A stretch of 64,000 bases of DNA from Microcoleus vaginatus PCC 9802 (GCA_022701275.1 CP031740.1:507001-571000), one strand, 5' to 3'; shown: positions 46,421 to 57,271, numbered from the stretch's first letter. Translations and numbers: made by a program. The notes: generated by a model from the sequence alone, not told the origin.

Positions 46421-48239
46421 CGGCGTAGCATTCCACCAGGGGTAGAGAACCGTAGTCTTGAATCACCTTAATAGACGGTCGTTCCGGTCTATCTTTGAGG
46501 CGGTGTTGCAAAATCAGTAGGGTGCTGTTAATACCCTCATGGATATCCACTGGTTTAAAGTCTGCTTCGTCCATCCGCGAAAAGTTTCGTAGCGATAGGA
46601 CAATTTGGCGGATGCGATCGGTACCCATTTTCATCGAAAACAGCATTTTTGGCAGGTCTTCTTGCAAGAACTTCAGGTCGATTTCTTCGGCTGCGATTTG
46701 AATTTCGTCAGCAGGGTTAGGATAGTGCTGTTGATAAAGCTGCACGAACCCTAACAAATCTTGGGTGTATTGCTGTGTATGGACGAGGTTGCCGTGAATG
46801 AAGTTGACCGGGTTGTTAATTTCGTGGGCGACTCCAGCAACCATTTGCCCCAAACTAGACATTTTTTCGCTATGAATTATCTGTGATTGGGTGCGTTGCA
46901 ATTCACTTAGGGCGTTTTTGAGTTCAACGGTGCGGTGTTCCACCCGGTCTTCTAATTCTGCATTACTTTTTTCTAAGGCGGTAAACGATTCGCGCAGTTG
47001 TCTTGCCATGTGGTTAAAGGAGTTGGCAAGGGCGTTGAGTTCTTGAATACGGCTGTCTTCTACAGCTTGGTCGAAGTTGCCAGATGTTATTGCCTCACTC
47101 GCCCAATTCAGTCGCAGAATCGGACGCGCAATCCAGCCGGAGGTGAGAACGCCCATCCCACAAGCTACCCCCAATGCTGCTAAGCAGAGCAAGATTGTGG
47201 TGCGGGTGTTGGCCTCAATCTGGGCCATGAATTCGCTTTCTGGCACACTCACCACCACTAACCAATCCAATCCATATTCGTCGCGCCAAGGAGTGACTTG
47301 CACATAGTAGAGTTCTCCCTGAAAATCAAGTCGGAGATCCGTGTCTCCAGAAATGGATTGAAACCCTTTGAAGCGTTGCTCGATTTGTTTGGCAATTCCC
47401 TGCACTATGGGATTGCGACTGTCGATCGCCTTCAAACGCCGAATCTCGTCTTTGATGGTAGTAAAGGGCTGTTCTTTCGCAGAATTAGCAATCAACATTC
47501 CATTGCGCTCGATGATGAAAACCTGCCCTGAGCTACTGACATCTATATTCCGTAAGAAATCGCTCAGTTTCAACAGATGGATATCGGCTGCGACCATTCC
47601 TAGCAAGCGATTATTTGTGGCATAAATCGGGCGACCCGCCGAGGCAACAATATAAGGATGACCGGGATAATTCCAGGTATAGATCCGCGACCAAATAGGT
47701 TTACCTGCTCTCACGGGTTCGGTGTACCAAGTTTCAGTAAAGTTATCCCAATTAGTGACACTAACAATATGGGTACGATTACCCCGGTCATCGGTGGCGT
47801 AGGTTTGGAAATTGTTTGGAGGTTTGGGACTCCAATCATCGATCGTGAGCGTTTTGCCGTCGTAGCGTCCGGCTCCGGCCCCATAACCAGTCGTTAGTCC
47901 GATGCCGATGTAAGTCAGGTCATAAGCCTGCATTTGATGCCCAAAATACTTACCGACGGTTTGGCGATCGCGCACATCCAGCAATCCCATCCGAATCGCA
48001 TCGGCGTTAATCTGAATCACTTGATGCGGAATAGATAAATAAGCCTCCAGATGTTGATTCACCGAAATGCTGGTTCGATCCATCAACCGATCCGCCAGGT
48101 CGTTTACTGCTTTCTGTCCATTTTTGAACGACAAATATCCCACCAGACCGACCGCTCCAAAGATTTGCAAAACAAATGGCACGATCAGTATGAGCTGCAA
48201 TCGGATCGCCTTAGTTTTGCCGAAGTGACGTATGTTCAT
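46053..48239 (-). CDS. Membrane histidine kinase: Cache-HAMP-HisKA-HATPase
   Basis: This 728-residue protein has a first helix near 15-35 (LQLILIVPFVLQIFGAVGLV) and a large extracytoplasmic double-Cache sensor to about 340 (WYTEPVRAGKPIWSRIYTW, IVASAGRPIY, VFIIERNGMLIANS). A second helix follows. A HAMP domain (ARPILRLNWASEAITSGNF, ELNALANSFNHMARQ) and a coiled coil lead to [20 protein letters not shown] with the phospho-His. The ATPase domain has NILTNAIDALL, IADSGPGMSNEV and GSGTGLGLSISHS. It likely senses a small ligand such as an amino acid. No dedicated response regulator is adjacent. Confidence 0.93.
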   Translation of the reverse strand: MNIRHFGKTKAIRLQLILIVPFVLQIFGAVGLVGYLSFKNGQKAVNDLADRLMDRTSISVNQHLEAYLSIPHQVIQINADAIRMGLLDVRDRQTVGKYFGHQMQAYDLTYIGIGLTTGYGAGAGRYDGKTLTIDDWSPKPPNNFQTYATDDRGNRTHIVSVTNWDNFTETWYTEPVRAGKPIWSRIYTWNYPGHPYIVASAGRPIYATNNRLLGMVAADIHLLKLSDFLRNIDVSSSGQVFIIERNGMLIANSAKEQPFTTIKDEIRRLKAIDSRNPIVQGIAKQIEQRFKGFQSISGDTDLRLDFQGELYYVQVTPWRDEYGLDWLVVVSVPESEFMAQIEANTRTTILLCLAALGVACGMGVLTSGWIARPILRLNWASEAITSGNFDQAVEDSRIQELNALANSFNHMARQLRESFTALEKSNAELEDRVEHRTVELKNALSELQRTQSQIIHSEKMSSLGQMVAGVAHEINNPVNFIHGNLVHTQQYTQDLLGFVQLYQQHYPNPADEIQIAAEEIDLKFLQEDLPKMLFSMKMGTDRIRQIVLSLRNFSRMDEADFKPVDIHEGINSTLLILQHRLKDRPERPSIKVIQDYGSLPLVECYAGQLNQVFMNILTNAIDALLVARDHPENSHQQLAITISTEVTDRNSVIIRIADSGPGMSNEVLQKIFDPFFTTKPVGSGTGLGLSISHSIVVSSHGGKLTCVSAPGEGSEFIIEIPIAPRQVL

Positions 48240-48692
48240 GCTCGAAAATTACTTTTCTTTTAGTATGATCTACTATCTACAGTTCGATCATGAAGATACA
48301 CACAATTTTTATTTGTTTAATGAAAAATATGAAATTTTTTATGCTTTGCCGGAGCATTGCCACCTCGTCGTGATTAAAAGTCCTCAGTGCGGCTGCAAAA
48401 GAGCGATCGCCCTATTAGGAAAACCCGATCGCTCGACTTTGCTACAGAGTTTTCACCTAGTTAAAATTGCGAATTCAAAGTTTAGTAAACTGAGATGTTG
48501 CACCATTTTCAATAAGGCTTTTATGGGCGGGTTCGGGGGCGCACCCCACAAGAAATTCATTTTTTGTGGAACAGGCCGGAAAGCCTGTTCATGAAAATGG
48601 TGAAAGATATCAGGTAAACGCAATGCGTGGCCGGATTGTTAAGGGTTGCTAACTGGAATTGATTTGGGGATGTTGGTTGATCGTAGCTCCGA
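48240..48692. other. Intergenic region between two tandem kinase genes
   Basis: About 450 bases without a supported gene. It holds a copy of the TTGTGGAACAGGC/GCCTGTTC repeat at about 48525-48600 and, from 48619, the 3' part of the duplicated kinase segment. A short plus-strand reading here translates the repeat and is not a gene. Confidence 0.6.
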
Positions 48693-51600
48693 TTACAAAA
48701 CTTGCCTGGGGGCGATCGGAATTTCAATAATAAACTCGCTCCCTTCTCCTGGTGCAGAAACGCAAGTCAATTTTCCGCCGTGAGAACTGACAACAATCGA
48801 GTGAGAAATAGACAATCCCAAACCCGTTCCTGAACCCACGGGTTTAGTTGTAAAAAATGGATCGAATATCTTGTGCAGCACCTCAGTGCTCATCCCTGGC
48901 CCGCTGTCGGCAATTCTAATTATGGCAGAATTCCTGTCTGTCACCTCTGTAGAAATTGTAATCGTAGGCTGTTGATGAGAGTTTTCCGGGCAATCTCTTG
49001 CTACGAGGAGAGCATCAATCGCATTTGTCAAAATATTCATAAATACCTGATTCAACTGAGACGCATAACAAGTAATTAGGGGTAGCGTGCTGTAATTTTT
49101 AATCACCTCAATTCCCAAACGCCCGCCCTCTTTTCTCAGGCGCGGTTGCAGCAACATCACCGTACTGTCGATGCCTTGATGGATATCTACCGACTTCATT
49201 TGCGCTTCGTCGAGGCGCGAAAAATTCCGCAAGCTTAGCACAATATCCCGGATTCTTTCCGCTCCTACTTTCATGGAATCCAGGAGCTTTTGCAAATCCT
49301 CGCTCAAAAATTCCAGCTCAATTGTTTCTATTTCTTCTAGAATTTCATCAGCCGGTTCTGGATAGTGCTGCTGATAAAGCTCAATCAATTTTAGCAAGTC
49401 TTTAACGTATTCGCTAGCCGGATTAAGATTGCCGTAGATGAAACTTACAGGATTATTAATTTCGTGAGCTACACCAGCGACCATTTGCCCCAAACTAGAC
49501 ATTTTTTCCGTTTGGATTAATTGAGCTTGAGTTAGTTTAAGTTCGCGCAAAGTTTGTTCTAAACGCTCGTTCTTTTCATTTAACTCCTGCGTCCGTTCTT
49601 GCACTTTCTGTTCCACAGAATTGTAAAGCAGAGCATTTTCCAAAGAAATAGCCACTTGGGAAGAAAGCAACCTTAAAACTTCCAATCTGTGGGGAGTAAA
49701 TGCTCCGACAGTCAAATTGTTTTCTAAATAAAGAATGCCGATTAGTTTGCCTTGATTGATGATTGGAGTACACAAAATAGATTGCAGTTGGTGTTTAGCG
49801 ATGTAAGGATCTGCTGTGAATAGTCCCTCAGCCGCCGCATTGCTCAACACCAAATCCGAGCGAGTCCTTTCCACATAATTAATCACCGTCACAGGTAAAT
49901 CATGATAGTCTCCAACAGGCGTAAATTGCAGCACAGCTACATCTTCAGCAAATACTGACGCTTTAGCTGAAATCAACAGTTGACCATCTCTAACTAAAAT
50001 CAGAAAACCTAATTGAGCACCTGCATTTTCTAAGGAGATTCTCATCAAAGAAGCCAGCAACTTATCGAGCACAATTTCGCTAGAAATCGCCAGAGATGCT
50101 TTCATTACCGTTGCCAAATCCAGCACTCTCGCATCGCTGCCAGTAGAAGTATGAATAGTTGTGGTAGTTTGATTGTTGTTAAAACTTCCGTTGAGAGGCG
50201 TCATTTCCCGCAACTGCGGATACTTCTGTTCTAAATCTTCTACTTTGCGAACTGCACCCCAGCGCAAGTAGCACGAGTGAGCTTCGCGCAAGTGGATTTT
50301 GGCATATTGATACTTGCCTTTACTCAACCAAAACTTAGCTGCTAGTTCATTAGCTAGGGCTTCATTTTGGACAAACTCATTGTCTTGGGCTAAATTTATA
50401 GAGAAATCGTACAATTCTACAGCTTCTGAATCTTTCTTGGAAATTCTGGCTATTTCTGCTTGTACTAAAAGATACTTGTGCAGAAAATTTTCGGCACAGT
50501 TGTCTGCCCAAATTTTCATCTGTTTTTGGTTTTCCTCTAACTTTTCCAAGTATTCCTTTTGCTTGTCTTCTGAAACATTGGGGAAAACGGCGGCTAAAGT
50601 TAGAGAAAAGAAAAAATTCCATTCGGTAGCGGGTATCGCTCCGGTAATAAAAGATAGCTGTTTTTCTACTTCAAAAGCTAGTTGTAGCGCTTCGTTGAAG
50701 TTGCCGTACCAGTACATTACCTGGCATTTGCGAATCTGATAAAGGCAGAGCGAGTACAAATTTTGATGAGCTTGACAGTTGTGTACGTATTCAGCTTCGC
50801 TGATATCTTCGCTTTCAAATACAAACTTTTCAGGAGTTAGTTTGCTCAAGTTACGCAGGATTAACTCTACCCCTAATAATATATCGGTTACGAGCTGATT
50901 TTTGGTTTTTTGGCTGAACTGCAAATATCTGCTCGTGTCTGCCAGAATTTGCGAGATTTCTTTACCTTGAAAAAATGAGTTAGCTATGCGGTTGGACAGG
51001 ATATAACCCGCATACTCTAAATCTCCAGATTCTAAAGCTGCTTGATATCCTTCATTGCTGATTGCGTGGGAATCTTTGATGTGATTGAACCAGTAATAAA
51101 AAATACTGACCAGGGATGAACAAGCTCTGCACTTCAAGCCGATATTGCCAGATTTTTCGCTGAGATTCAGCGAGAGCAAGCCGAATTGATACGCAGCTTT
51201 GTAATCTCCGGAAACTGCGTTTAAGAACATACCGTAGCCAGCATAGCAAAGAGAGGCTTCGGGTACTAAACCGTATTGTAGAGAAAGATTGACTCCTTTT
51301 AAAACGCTGACTTTCCACAAGTCTGGATTTTTGAGGTACGCCGATGTCAGCAAGTTTGTAATTAATTTGACTGCCACTTTTTTGTCGGGTACAGTCATTT
51401 CGGGGGCGTCAATTAGGGAAGCTATTTCTCTACCTGCTAAAATATTTGTAGCTGCTGCAAATTCTTCGGATATGACTTTTTGTAGCCCGTCTAGCGGCAA
51501 GTCAATGCCTAGCAAGTCCAAAGCTTGGATTCCGGCTTTAACGGCTTCTTCGTACTTCGCCCGCAGGGTGTACTGGACGATCAGCAGGTTGTAAATTTCT

Positions 51601-54206
51601 ACCTTTTCTAAGGGCGATCGCGCTTTTTCCAGAGTTATATTAATAAATTCTTCAGACTTCTCGAAATAACCGTTTAAATACTCAACATTTGCCCGCTCCA
51701 TGTGCAAGGCAAAGGCTAAATCGTAGTGGGCATCCCAAATATCGGCGCTCAAACCGTCCATGCCTGCGGTCAAATACTGCAAGGCAGCAACATAAGCAGT
51801 GGCATCTTTGGCTCTGCGGGCGGCGTCTAAATTCAGCGTTGCCAGTTCAATTAATTCTCGATCGTCTTTAATTAGCGATCGAGCTACATTCAAGTGATCG
51901 ACTAATTCAAAGATTCTGTCAGCGCGATATTCAGCCGGAGTGTTTTCTAAGATTTGCCTGCCTATTTTCAGATGAACTGCCTTTTTTTGCGAGTCGTCGA
52001 TTAAAGCGTAAGCTGCTTGCTGTACGCGATCATGCAAAAATTTATAATTCAGAATTAATAGCGGAAACATCACGTAATCTAATGACTTGCTTTCCAATTC
52101 TGAAGTTGGCAGGATCAATCCCGACTTAATCGCGGGCAACAAATGAGAAAAAGTTTCCGACGCTTCTTTTTCATGAATTAAAGAAAGAGTATTTAAGTCA
52201 AATTCGTTGCCCAAACAAGCCACTAAACGCAAAACTTGCTGCGTTGAAGTTGGCAGCTTTCTCAATTTTTGTACCATCAAATCCACTACATTGTCAGTGA
52301 TAGCGCACTGCTCAATTTGAGTCATGTCCCAATGCCAGCCGCCCTTACTACCCGACTGTGGCGGGTGAAAAACTAACAGGTTTTCCTGATACAATGTTTG
52401 CAAAAATTGATTTACAAAAAAAGGATTGCCGTCGGTTTTGCTGATTACCAATTCAGCTAACGGTTTGACCGATTCTCGATCGCTGTGCAAAGTCTCCGCA
52501 ATCAAATGAGTTATGTTTTCCACCCCCAGCGGCGACAAAGCAATCTGATTAATGATAGCTTCCTGATTTCGCAGTGTCTCCACTGTCATCATTAAAGGAT
52601 GAGTAGGACTAACTTCATTATCCCGATAAGCACCAATTAAAAACAGATATTGCGTAGCTTCATCTGTCATCATCAATTCGATCAGCTTGAGAGTAGCCGA
52701 ATCAGCCCACTGCAAATCGTCGAGAAAAATGACCAGGGGATGTTCTGGCTGGCAAAATACCCGAATGAAATTTTGAAATACTAAATTAAAGCGGTTCAGA
52801 GATTCCGTCGGCCCCAATTCAGCTACAGGAGACTGAGCTCCGACAATTAGTTCAACTTCGGGAATAACATCAATAATAATTTGTCCGTTTTGACCGAAGG
52901 AACTGCGGAGTTTTTCGCGCCAAACTGCTAATTGAGCCTCACTTTCAGTTAACAGTTGCCGCACCAATTCCGAAAAAGCGCTGACAACCGCAGAGTAAGG
53001 AATAGTCCGCTTATACTGGTCAAACTTTCCCCAAATAAAATATCCACGCCTGCGGGTAATAGGTTTGTCTAAAATCTTGACCATTGCCGATTTGCCAATG
53101 CCAGAATAACCGGCAATCAGCATCATCTCGCTGCGGGATTTATGCTGTCCTCTCGCCAGGACTGACAAGGGACTTTCTTTTTTCGATTTGCTCTCTTTTT
53201 TGATGACAGAAATTTGGGAATCTTCGGTGCGGTAGCCTCGATTATTTGTTGCTGCTACCCGTTCAAATGCCGCTAAAAGAGTTTCAACTTCTCGCTGTCT
53301 GCCGTAAAGTTTTTGAGGTATTTGAAATTTGTCGGAAATATCTTGGCGACCGAGAGGAAACTCAGAAACAACCCCAGATGTTTGCCACTGAAACAGGCAG
53401 GATTCCAAATCTGCTTTTAGTCCCCAAGCACTTTGATAGCGCTCCTCAGGAGTTTTTGCTAACAATTTCATCACAATATCTGAAACAGTTTGAGGAATTT
53501 CTGGTGCAATTTCAGCGAGAGGTACTGGCTGTTTGGCAATGTGACAGTGAACTAACTCCATGGGATCTGTAGTGGGAAAAGGGAGTTGTCCTGCCAGGAT
53601 TTCATAGAAGGTCACGCCGAGCGAATAAAAGTCGGTGCGGTAATCTACTACCCGGTTCATTCTACCGGTTTGTTCGGGCGACATATAGGCTAAAGTGCCT
53701 TCTAAAAAATTGTGATTTTTACTGGGAATATTTTCCAGGTTAGATGCTGTTGAGATGCTGAAATCTATGAGTTTCACTTGTCCTGTAGCAGGATTAAAAA
53801 CTATATTAGAGGGGTTTATATCTTTATGAATTACTGTTTTTCCGTGAATTTCTCCCAATGTTTCAGCAACTTTGATTGCCGTAGTCAGAAATCCTAAAAT
53901 TGTAAATTTTTGGGAAGCCATAAATATTTTTAAAGATTCCCCGCCAAAATCTTCTAAGATCATTGCCAGACTATTTCTAACCTGTTGCAACTTATACACT
54001 TTTACCACTCCGTCCAACTGGCTTAAGTTGGCAGTGATCTCATATTCGCGCTTGTATCTATTCAGTTCTTCAGGAGTTGGATAGTCTTCTTTGATAAGTT
54101 TGATAATAACAGGTTGGTTGTTCTGCTCGTTGTGGCCGCGGTAAACCAGGGAAGTGCTGCTTTCATAAATGAGAGCGAGAACTGCAACGCCGGGAATTGC
54201 CATCAT
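48693..54206 (-). CDS. Dual Ser/Thr-histidine kinase (kinase-AAA ATPase-TPR-like-GAF-HisKA-HATPase)
   Basis: This 1837-residue protein has the layout of cyanobacterial HstK-type kinases. The Ser/Thr kinase (1-275) has ATP-site Lys36 in PVIIKLIK and catalytic HKD at 127-129 (VIHKDINPSN). At 148-150 it has DFS in place of DFG. An AAA/STAND-like ATPase follows (Walker A IAGYSGIGKSAMVK, Walker B LVIFLDDLQWADSATLK), then about 600 residues of helical TPR-like repeats. A GAF domain (ILCTPIINQGKLIGILYLEN) precedes [20 protein letters not shown] and the HATPase domain. It is soluble. The last 120 residues are near-identical to the neighbouring kinase. Confidence 0.94.
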   Translation of the reverse strand: MMAIPGVAVLALIYESSTSLVYRGHNEQNNQPVIIKLIKEDYPTPEELNRYKREYEITANLSQLDGVVKVYKLQQVRNSLAMILEDFGGESLKIFMASQKFTILGFLTTAIKVAETLGEIHGKTVIHKDINPSNIVFNPATGQVKLIDFSISTASNLENIPSKNHNFLEGTLAYMSPEQTGRMNRVVDYRTDFYSLGVTFYEILAGQLPFPTTDPMELVHCHIAKQPVPLAEIAPEIPQTVSDIVMKLLAKTPEERYQSAWGLKADLESCLFQWQTSGVVSEFPLGRQDISDKFQIPQKLYGRQREVETLLAAFERVAATNNRGYRTEDSQISVIKKESKSKKESPLSVLARGQHKSRSEMMLIAGYSGIGKSAMVKILDKPITRRRGYFIWGKFDQYKRTIPYSAVVSAFSELVRQLLTESEAQLAVWREKLRSSFGQNGQIIIDVIPEVELIVGAQSPVAELGPTESLNRFNLVFQNFIRVFCQPEHPLVIFLDDLQWADSATLKLIELMMTDEATQYLFLIGAYRDNEVSPTHPLMMTVETLRNQEAIINQIALSPLGVENITHLIAETLHSDRESVKPLAELVISKTDGNPFFVNQFLQTLYQENLLVFHPPQSGSKGGWHWDMTQIEQCAITDNVVDLMVQKLRKLPTSTQQVLRLVACLGNEFDLNTLSLIHEKEASETFSHLLPAIKSGLILPTSELESKSLDYVMFPLLILNYKFLHDRVQQAAYALIDDSQKKAVHLKIGRQILENTPAEYRADRIFELVDHLNVARSLIKDDRELIELATLNLDAARRAKDATAYVAALQYLTAGMDGLSADIWDAHYDLAFALHMERANVEYLNGYFEKSEEFINITLEKARSPLEKVEIYNLLIVQYTLRAKYEEAVKAGIQALDLLGIDLPLDGLQKVISEEFAAATNILAGREIASLIDAPEMTVPDKKVAVKLITNLLTSAYLKNPDLWKVSVLKGVNLSLQYGLVPEASLCYAGYGMFLNAVSGDYKAAYQFGLLSLNLSEKSGNIGLKCRACSSLVSIFYYWFNHIKDSHAISNEGYQAALESGDLEYAGYILSNRIANSFFQGKEISQILADTSRYLQFSQKTKNQLVTDILLGVELILRNLSKLTPEKFVFESEDISEAEYVHNCQAHQNLYSLCLYQIRKCQVMYWYGNFNEALQLAFEVEKQLSFITGAIPATEWNFFFSLTLAAVFPNVSEDKQKEYLEKLEENQKQMKIWADNCAENFLHKYLLVQAEIARISKKDSEAVELYDFSINLAQDNEFVQNEALANELAAKFWLSKGKYQYAKIHLREAHSCYLRWGAVRKVEDLEQKYPQLREMTPLNGSFNNNQTTTTIHTSTGSDARVLDLATVMKASLAISSEIVLDKLLASLMRISLENAGAQLGFLILVRDGQLLISAKASVFAEDVAVLQFTPVGDYHDLPVTVINYVERTRSDLVLSNAAAEGLFTADPYIAKHQLQSILCTPIINQGKLIGILYLENNLTVGAFTPHRLEVLRLLSSQVAISLENALLYNSVEQKVQERTQELNEKNERLEQTLRELKLTQAQLIQTEKMSSLGQMVAGVAHEINNPVSFIYGNLNPASEYVKDLLKLIELYQQHYPEPADEILEEIETIELEFLSEDLQKLLDSMKVGAERIRDIVLSLRNFSRLDEAQMKSVDIHQGIDSTVMLLQPRLRKEGGRLGIEVIKNYSTLPLITCYASQLNQVFMNILTNAIDALLVARDCPENSHQQPTITISTEVTDRNSAIIRIADSGPGMSTEVLHKIFDPFFTTKPVGSGTGLGLSISHSIVVSSHGGKLTCVSAPGEGSEFIIEIPIAPRQVL

Positions 54207-55123
54207 AGTTGGGTTCTCTCAAATTAGGTGTGCTTGGTCAATGTTACAGGACTGACGCGCGGCGGGCTAGAAACTGGGTTTCTTCGTTGCTAGTCGTTGA
54301 CAAACCCAAGATTTTTTCGTGTAAATCGGGTTTTTTTTCGTAAATCCTATGTTATTCTTCATTATCGCTCAAGAGCTATCTTTTGGGATGTGTGGGAAAG
54401 CAGGCCTTGACAGCAAAGAGCTACTGCTGACAAAACCACGCTGGGGCTTTCGTCACCTCAGCAGTTAGGTAAACAAGATCACAAATACAGGATTTGTGCA
54501 AAGATTTACTCTAATGCTCGATCGCCACGCTGACAACTAAATCATCTCAGATTCCAAGCAATCGCTTGATTTTAGCGGAGCGTCATCACATCTCGTGAAA
54601 ATACGCAAGTGGTGAAAGATGTATTTTTTTCGGTGATAAGGCCCGAATTGTGGGTGCTTAAAAAAAACGGGCGGTGTAAGTCTTAACTGTAATTCGCGAC
54701 CGAGGCGCTGAGGAAAGTAAGTGTTGCTTCTGAAGCTGCAATTGCCCTCAATTCTATCTCTTTTGGCGACTCGACTAACAATACTAACTGAGCGTTAGAG
54801 CGGACTAAATTTGACAAAAAATGCAGAATTATTGCACCTTGTCTGGTGCGCGGCAGCGAACCCTACATTAATCCAATTTGCCTAACTCTTAAGAAAATTT
54901 GAGGAAAGATTAAGAATTATTGCCATAAAGCCCAGGTAAAGTTGTTTGAATTGCAAGTCAAATGCCAAGCAGGCAAAGCGTTTGAGCATTTCCCAAATCT
55001 GTAAATCCTCAGAAAGTTAGTATTTCTAAAGGATTCATCCGGTGAGAAAATCAGAAACAACCTTAAAATTTAGCAGTAATCGCCCGATCGGGCAAATCTC
55101 AACCAGCACCAGGAAAAATACCT
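54207..55123. other. Intergenic region between divergent kinase and chlB genes
   Basis: About 915 bases with no supportable gene. An AGAAACTGGGTTTCTT palindrome lies at 54269-54284 with related GGGTTTTTTTT motifs to 54338. The rest must contain the promoters and a long leader of chlB. I found no convincing riboswitch or small gene. Confidence 0.6.
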
Positions 55124-56650
55124 ATGAAATTGGCTTATTGGATGTACGCAGGGCCAGCCCACATCGGCACTTTGCGCGTGGCAACTTCCTTCAAAAACGT
55201 CCATGCGATCATGCACGCACCCATAGGAGACGACTATTTCAACGTCATGCGTTCCATGCTGGAGAGGGAACGGGATTTCACCCCGGTAACTACCAGCGTC
55301 GTTGACAGACACGTACTGGCGCGGGGTTCCCAGGAACGGGTGGTGGACAACATCACCCGCAAAGACAGAGAAGAACACCCAGATTTAATCGTGCTCACCC
55401 CGACTTGCACCTCCAGCATTCTGCAAGAAGATTTGGAAAACTTCGTGGAGCGAGCTCAATTGGATGCCAAAGGAGATGTATTGCTGGCGGATGTTAACCA
55501 TTACCGCGTCAACGAACTGCAAGCAGCCGATCGCACTTTGGATCAAATCGTCCAATTTTACATTAATAAAGCCCGCAAAAAAGGCGATTTAGTAGAAGCC
55601 AAAAGCGAAAAACCATCTGTCAACATTATCGGTATGTCTACCCTGGGTTTCCACAACCAGCACGACTGCACCGAGTTGAAGCGTTTGATGGCAGATTTGG
55701 GCATTGAAGTCAACGAAGTTATTCCCGAAGGAGCTTCGGTTCATAACTTAAAAAGACTTCCCCGCGCTTGGTTTAACTTGGTTCCTTATCGGGAATTGGG
55801 GATGATGACTGGGGAGTATTTGCAAAAAGAATTCGGTACGCCGCTGGTGGATATTACGCCGATGGGTGTGGTGGAAACTGCGCGCTGTATCCGCAAGATT
55901 CAGCAAGTTTTGAACGCTCAAGGTGCGGATGTTGATTACGAAAATTTTATTGACCAACAAACGCGGTTTGTGTCCCAGGCTGCTTGGTTTTCGCGATCGA
56001 TCGACTGCCAAAACTTAACCGGCAAAAAAGCCGTCGTATTTGGCGATAATACGCACGCTGCGGCGATGACGAAGATTTTGGCTCGCGAGATGGGAATCCA
56101 CGTTGTGTGGGCTGGAACCTACTGCAAACACGACGCTGACTGGTTCCGGGAACAGGTAAGCGAGTATTGCGATGAAGTGCTCGTCACGGACGATCACGGG
56201 GCGATCGGGGATGCGATCGCCAAAGCCGAACCTTCGGCAATTTTCGGTACACAAATGGAACGTCACGTTGGTAAGCGGTTGGATATTCCCTGCGGCGTAA
56301 TTGCTGCACCGATTCACGTCCAAAATTTCCCGATCGGCTACAAGCCATTTTTGGGTTATGAAGGGACGAATCAGTGCGTAGATTTGGTCTACAATTCCTT
56401 CACTTTGGGAATGGAAGACCACTTGCTGGAAATCTTCGGCGGCCACGATACCAAGGAAGTAATTACCAAGGGTATTTCGGCTGATTCTGATATGGGTTGG
56501 ACGAAGGATGGACAGGCAGAATTGAATAAAATCCCTGGTTTTGTGCGCGGTAAGGTGAAGCGGAATACTGAGAAGTTCGCCCGCGATCGGGGGATTGATA
56601 AGATTACCGTTGAGGTGCTTTACGCAGCGAAGGAATCTGTCGGCGCGTAG
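55124..56650 (+). CDS. chlB: Light-independent protochlorophyllide reductase subunit B
   Basis: ChlB forms the catalytic NB component with ChlN. It receives electrons from the ChlL iron protein to reduce protochlorophyllide in the dark. The 508-residue length, the N-terminus [20 protein letters not shown] and the stretches [37 protein letters not shown] and [20 protein letters not shown] are characteristic of BchB/ChlB. The C-terminal part is present ([19 protein letters not shown]). AGGA lies ten bases before the ATG. chlL and chlN are not in the window, so chlB is separated from its partners, as is common in cyanobacteria. Confidence 0.97.
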   Translation: MKLAYWMYAGPAHIGTLRVATSFKNVHAIMHAPIGDDYFNVMRSMLERERDFTPVTTSVVDRHVLARGSQERVVDNITRKDREEHPDLIVLTPTCTSSILQEDLENFVERAQLDAKGDVLLADVNHYRVNELQAADRTLDQIVQFYINKARKKGDLVEAKSEKPSVNIIGMSTLGFHNQHDCTELKRLMADLGIEVNEVIPEGASVHNLKRLPRAWFNLVPYRELGMMTGEYLQKEFGTPLVDITPMGVVETARCIRKIQQVLNAQGADVDYENFIDQQTRFVSQAAWFSRSIDCQNLTGKKAVVFGDNTHAAAMTKILAREMGIHVVWAGTYCKHDADWFREQVSEYCDEVLVTDDHGAIGDAIAKAEPSAIFGTQMERHVGKRLDIPCGVIAAPIHVQNFPIGYKPFLGYEGTNQCVDLVYNSFTLGMEDHLLEIFGGHDTKEVITKGISADSDMGWTKDGQAELNKIPGFVRGKVKRNTEKFARDRGIDKITVEVLYAAKESVGA

Positions 56651-56659
56651 TTAGTTGTA

Positions 56660-56679
56660 AGGTGGGCAAATGCCCACCT
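56660..56679. terminator. Perfect AGGTGGGCA hairpin after chlB
   Basis: AGGTGGGCA at 56660-56668 is exactly complementary to TGCCCACCT at 56671-56679, with a two-base loop, nine bases past the chlB stop. It lacks a T run, so termination is plausible but not certain. It is also a common cyanobacterial repeat type. Confidence 0.5.
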
Positions 56680-56732
56680 CACTTAGTAAAATAGAAATGC
56701 ACTGTCACTTTTCAAACCTAGAAAAGTTCTTT

Positions 56733-56954
56733 ATGGCTAATTCTGTTGCTTTCCAGACCGCGATCGAATATGTAGAATCTCTGGCAATTGAAGAGCAAGA
56801 TTTGTTAATTGAATTAATTCAGAAACGGCGAATTGAAAATCGGCGAGTCGAAATTGCTAGCAATGCAAGAGAGGTTTTGACTGCTTTAAAATCCGGCACA
56901 GCAAAGCGAGGCAACCTTGCACAGTTAAAAGCTGATTTACTGGATGAAGAATGA
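56733..56954 (+). CDS. Antitoxin of a YafQ/RelE-like module
   Basis: This small helical protein of 73 residues starts MANSVAFQTAIEYVESLAIE and continues EEQDLLIELIQKRRIENRR and AREVLTALKSGTAKRGNLA. It overlaps the toxin start by four bases (ATGA), as antitoxin genes often do. The upstream extension to 56670 would translate the post-chlB hairpin region and is unlikely. No known DNA-binding fold is obvious, so the antitoxin call rests mainly on gene order. Confidence 0.75.
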   Translation: MANSVAFQTAIEYVESLAIEEQDLLIELIQKRRIENRRVEIASNAREVLTALKSGTAKRGNLAQLKADLLDEE

Positions 56955-57235
56955 AAACTATAGTTTGGAACAACAGTTTTAAACGGGCTTTTAAACGGGT
57001 TATCAAGAGAAACCCGCAATTAGGTGAGAAAATATTTTCGGTTTTGGAGTTGTTAGTGAACGATCCCTTTTGTGATCCATTGAAGGCACATAAACTGCGG
57101 GGGCAATTAGAAGGACTTTGGGCTTGTTGGGTTGAGTCGGATTGCCGAATTATCTATACTTTTGAGCAAGATAATGAAACGCAAGAGGAATTGATCGTCT
57201 TGATTGATATTGGGACGCATGATGAAGTATATTAA
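56951..57235 (+). CDS. YafQ/RelE family mRNA interferase toxin
   Basis: The 94-residue basic protein has the YafQ pattern: VWNNSFKRAFKRVIKRNPQL, then DPLKAHKLRGQLEGLWACWV, DCRIIYTFEQ and the C-terminal IDIGTHDEVY. The His in AHKL, the Arg in DCRI and the His near the C-terminus correspond to catalytic positions of ribosome-dependent RelE-type RNases. It is translationally coupled to its antitoxin and ends about 36 bases before the converging VapC-like gene. Confidence 0.88.
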   Translation: MKTIVWNNSFKRAFKRVIKRNPQLGEKIFSVLELLVNDPFCDPLKAHKLRGQLEGLWACWVESDCRIIYTFEQDNETQEELIVLIDIGTHDEVY

Positions 57236-57271
57236 CTGCCGAGATCCCTTGTCAAACCAAGTGCGATCGGC

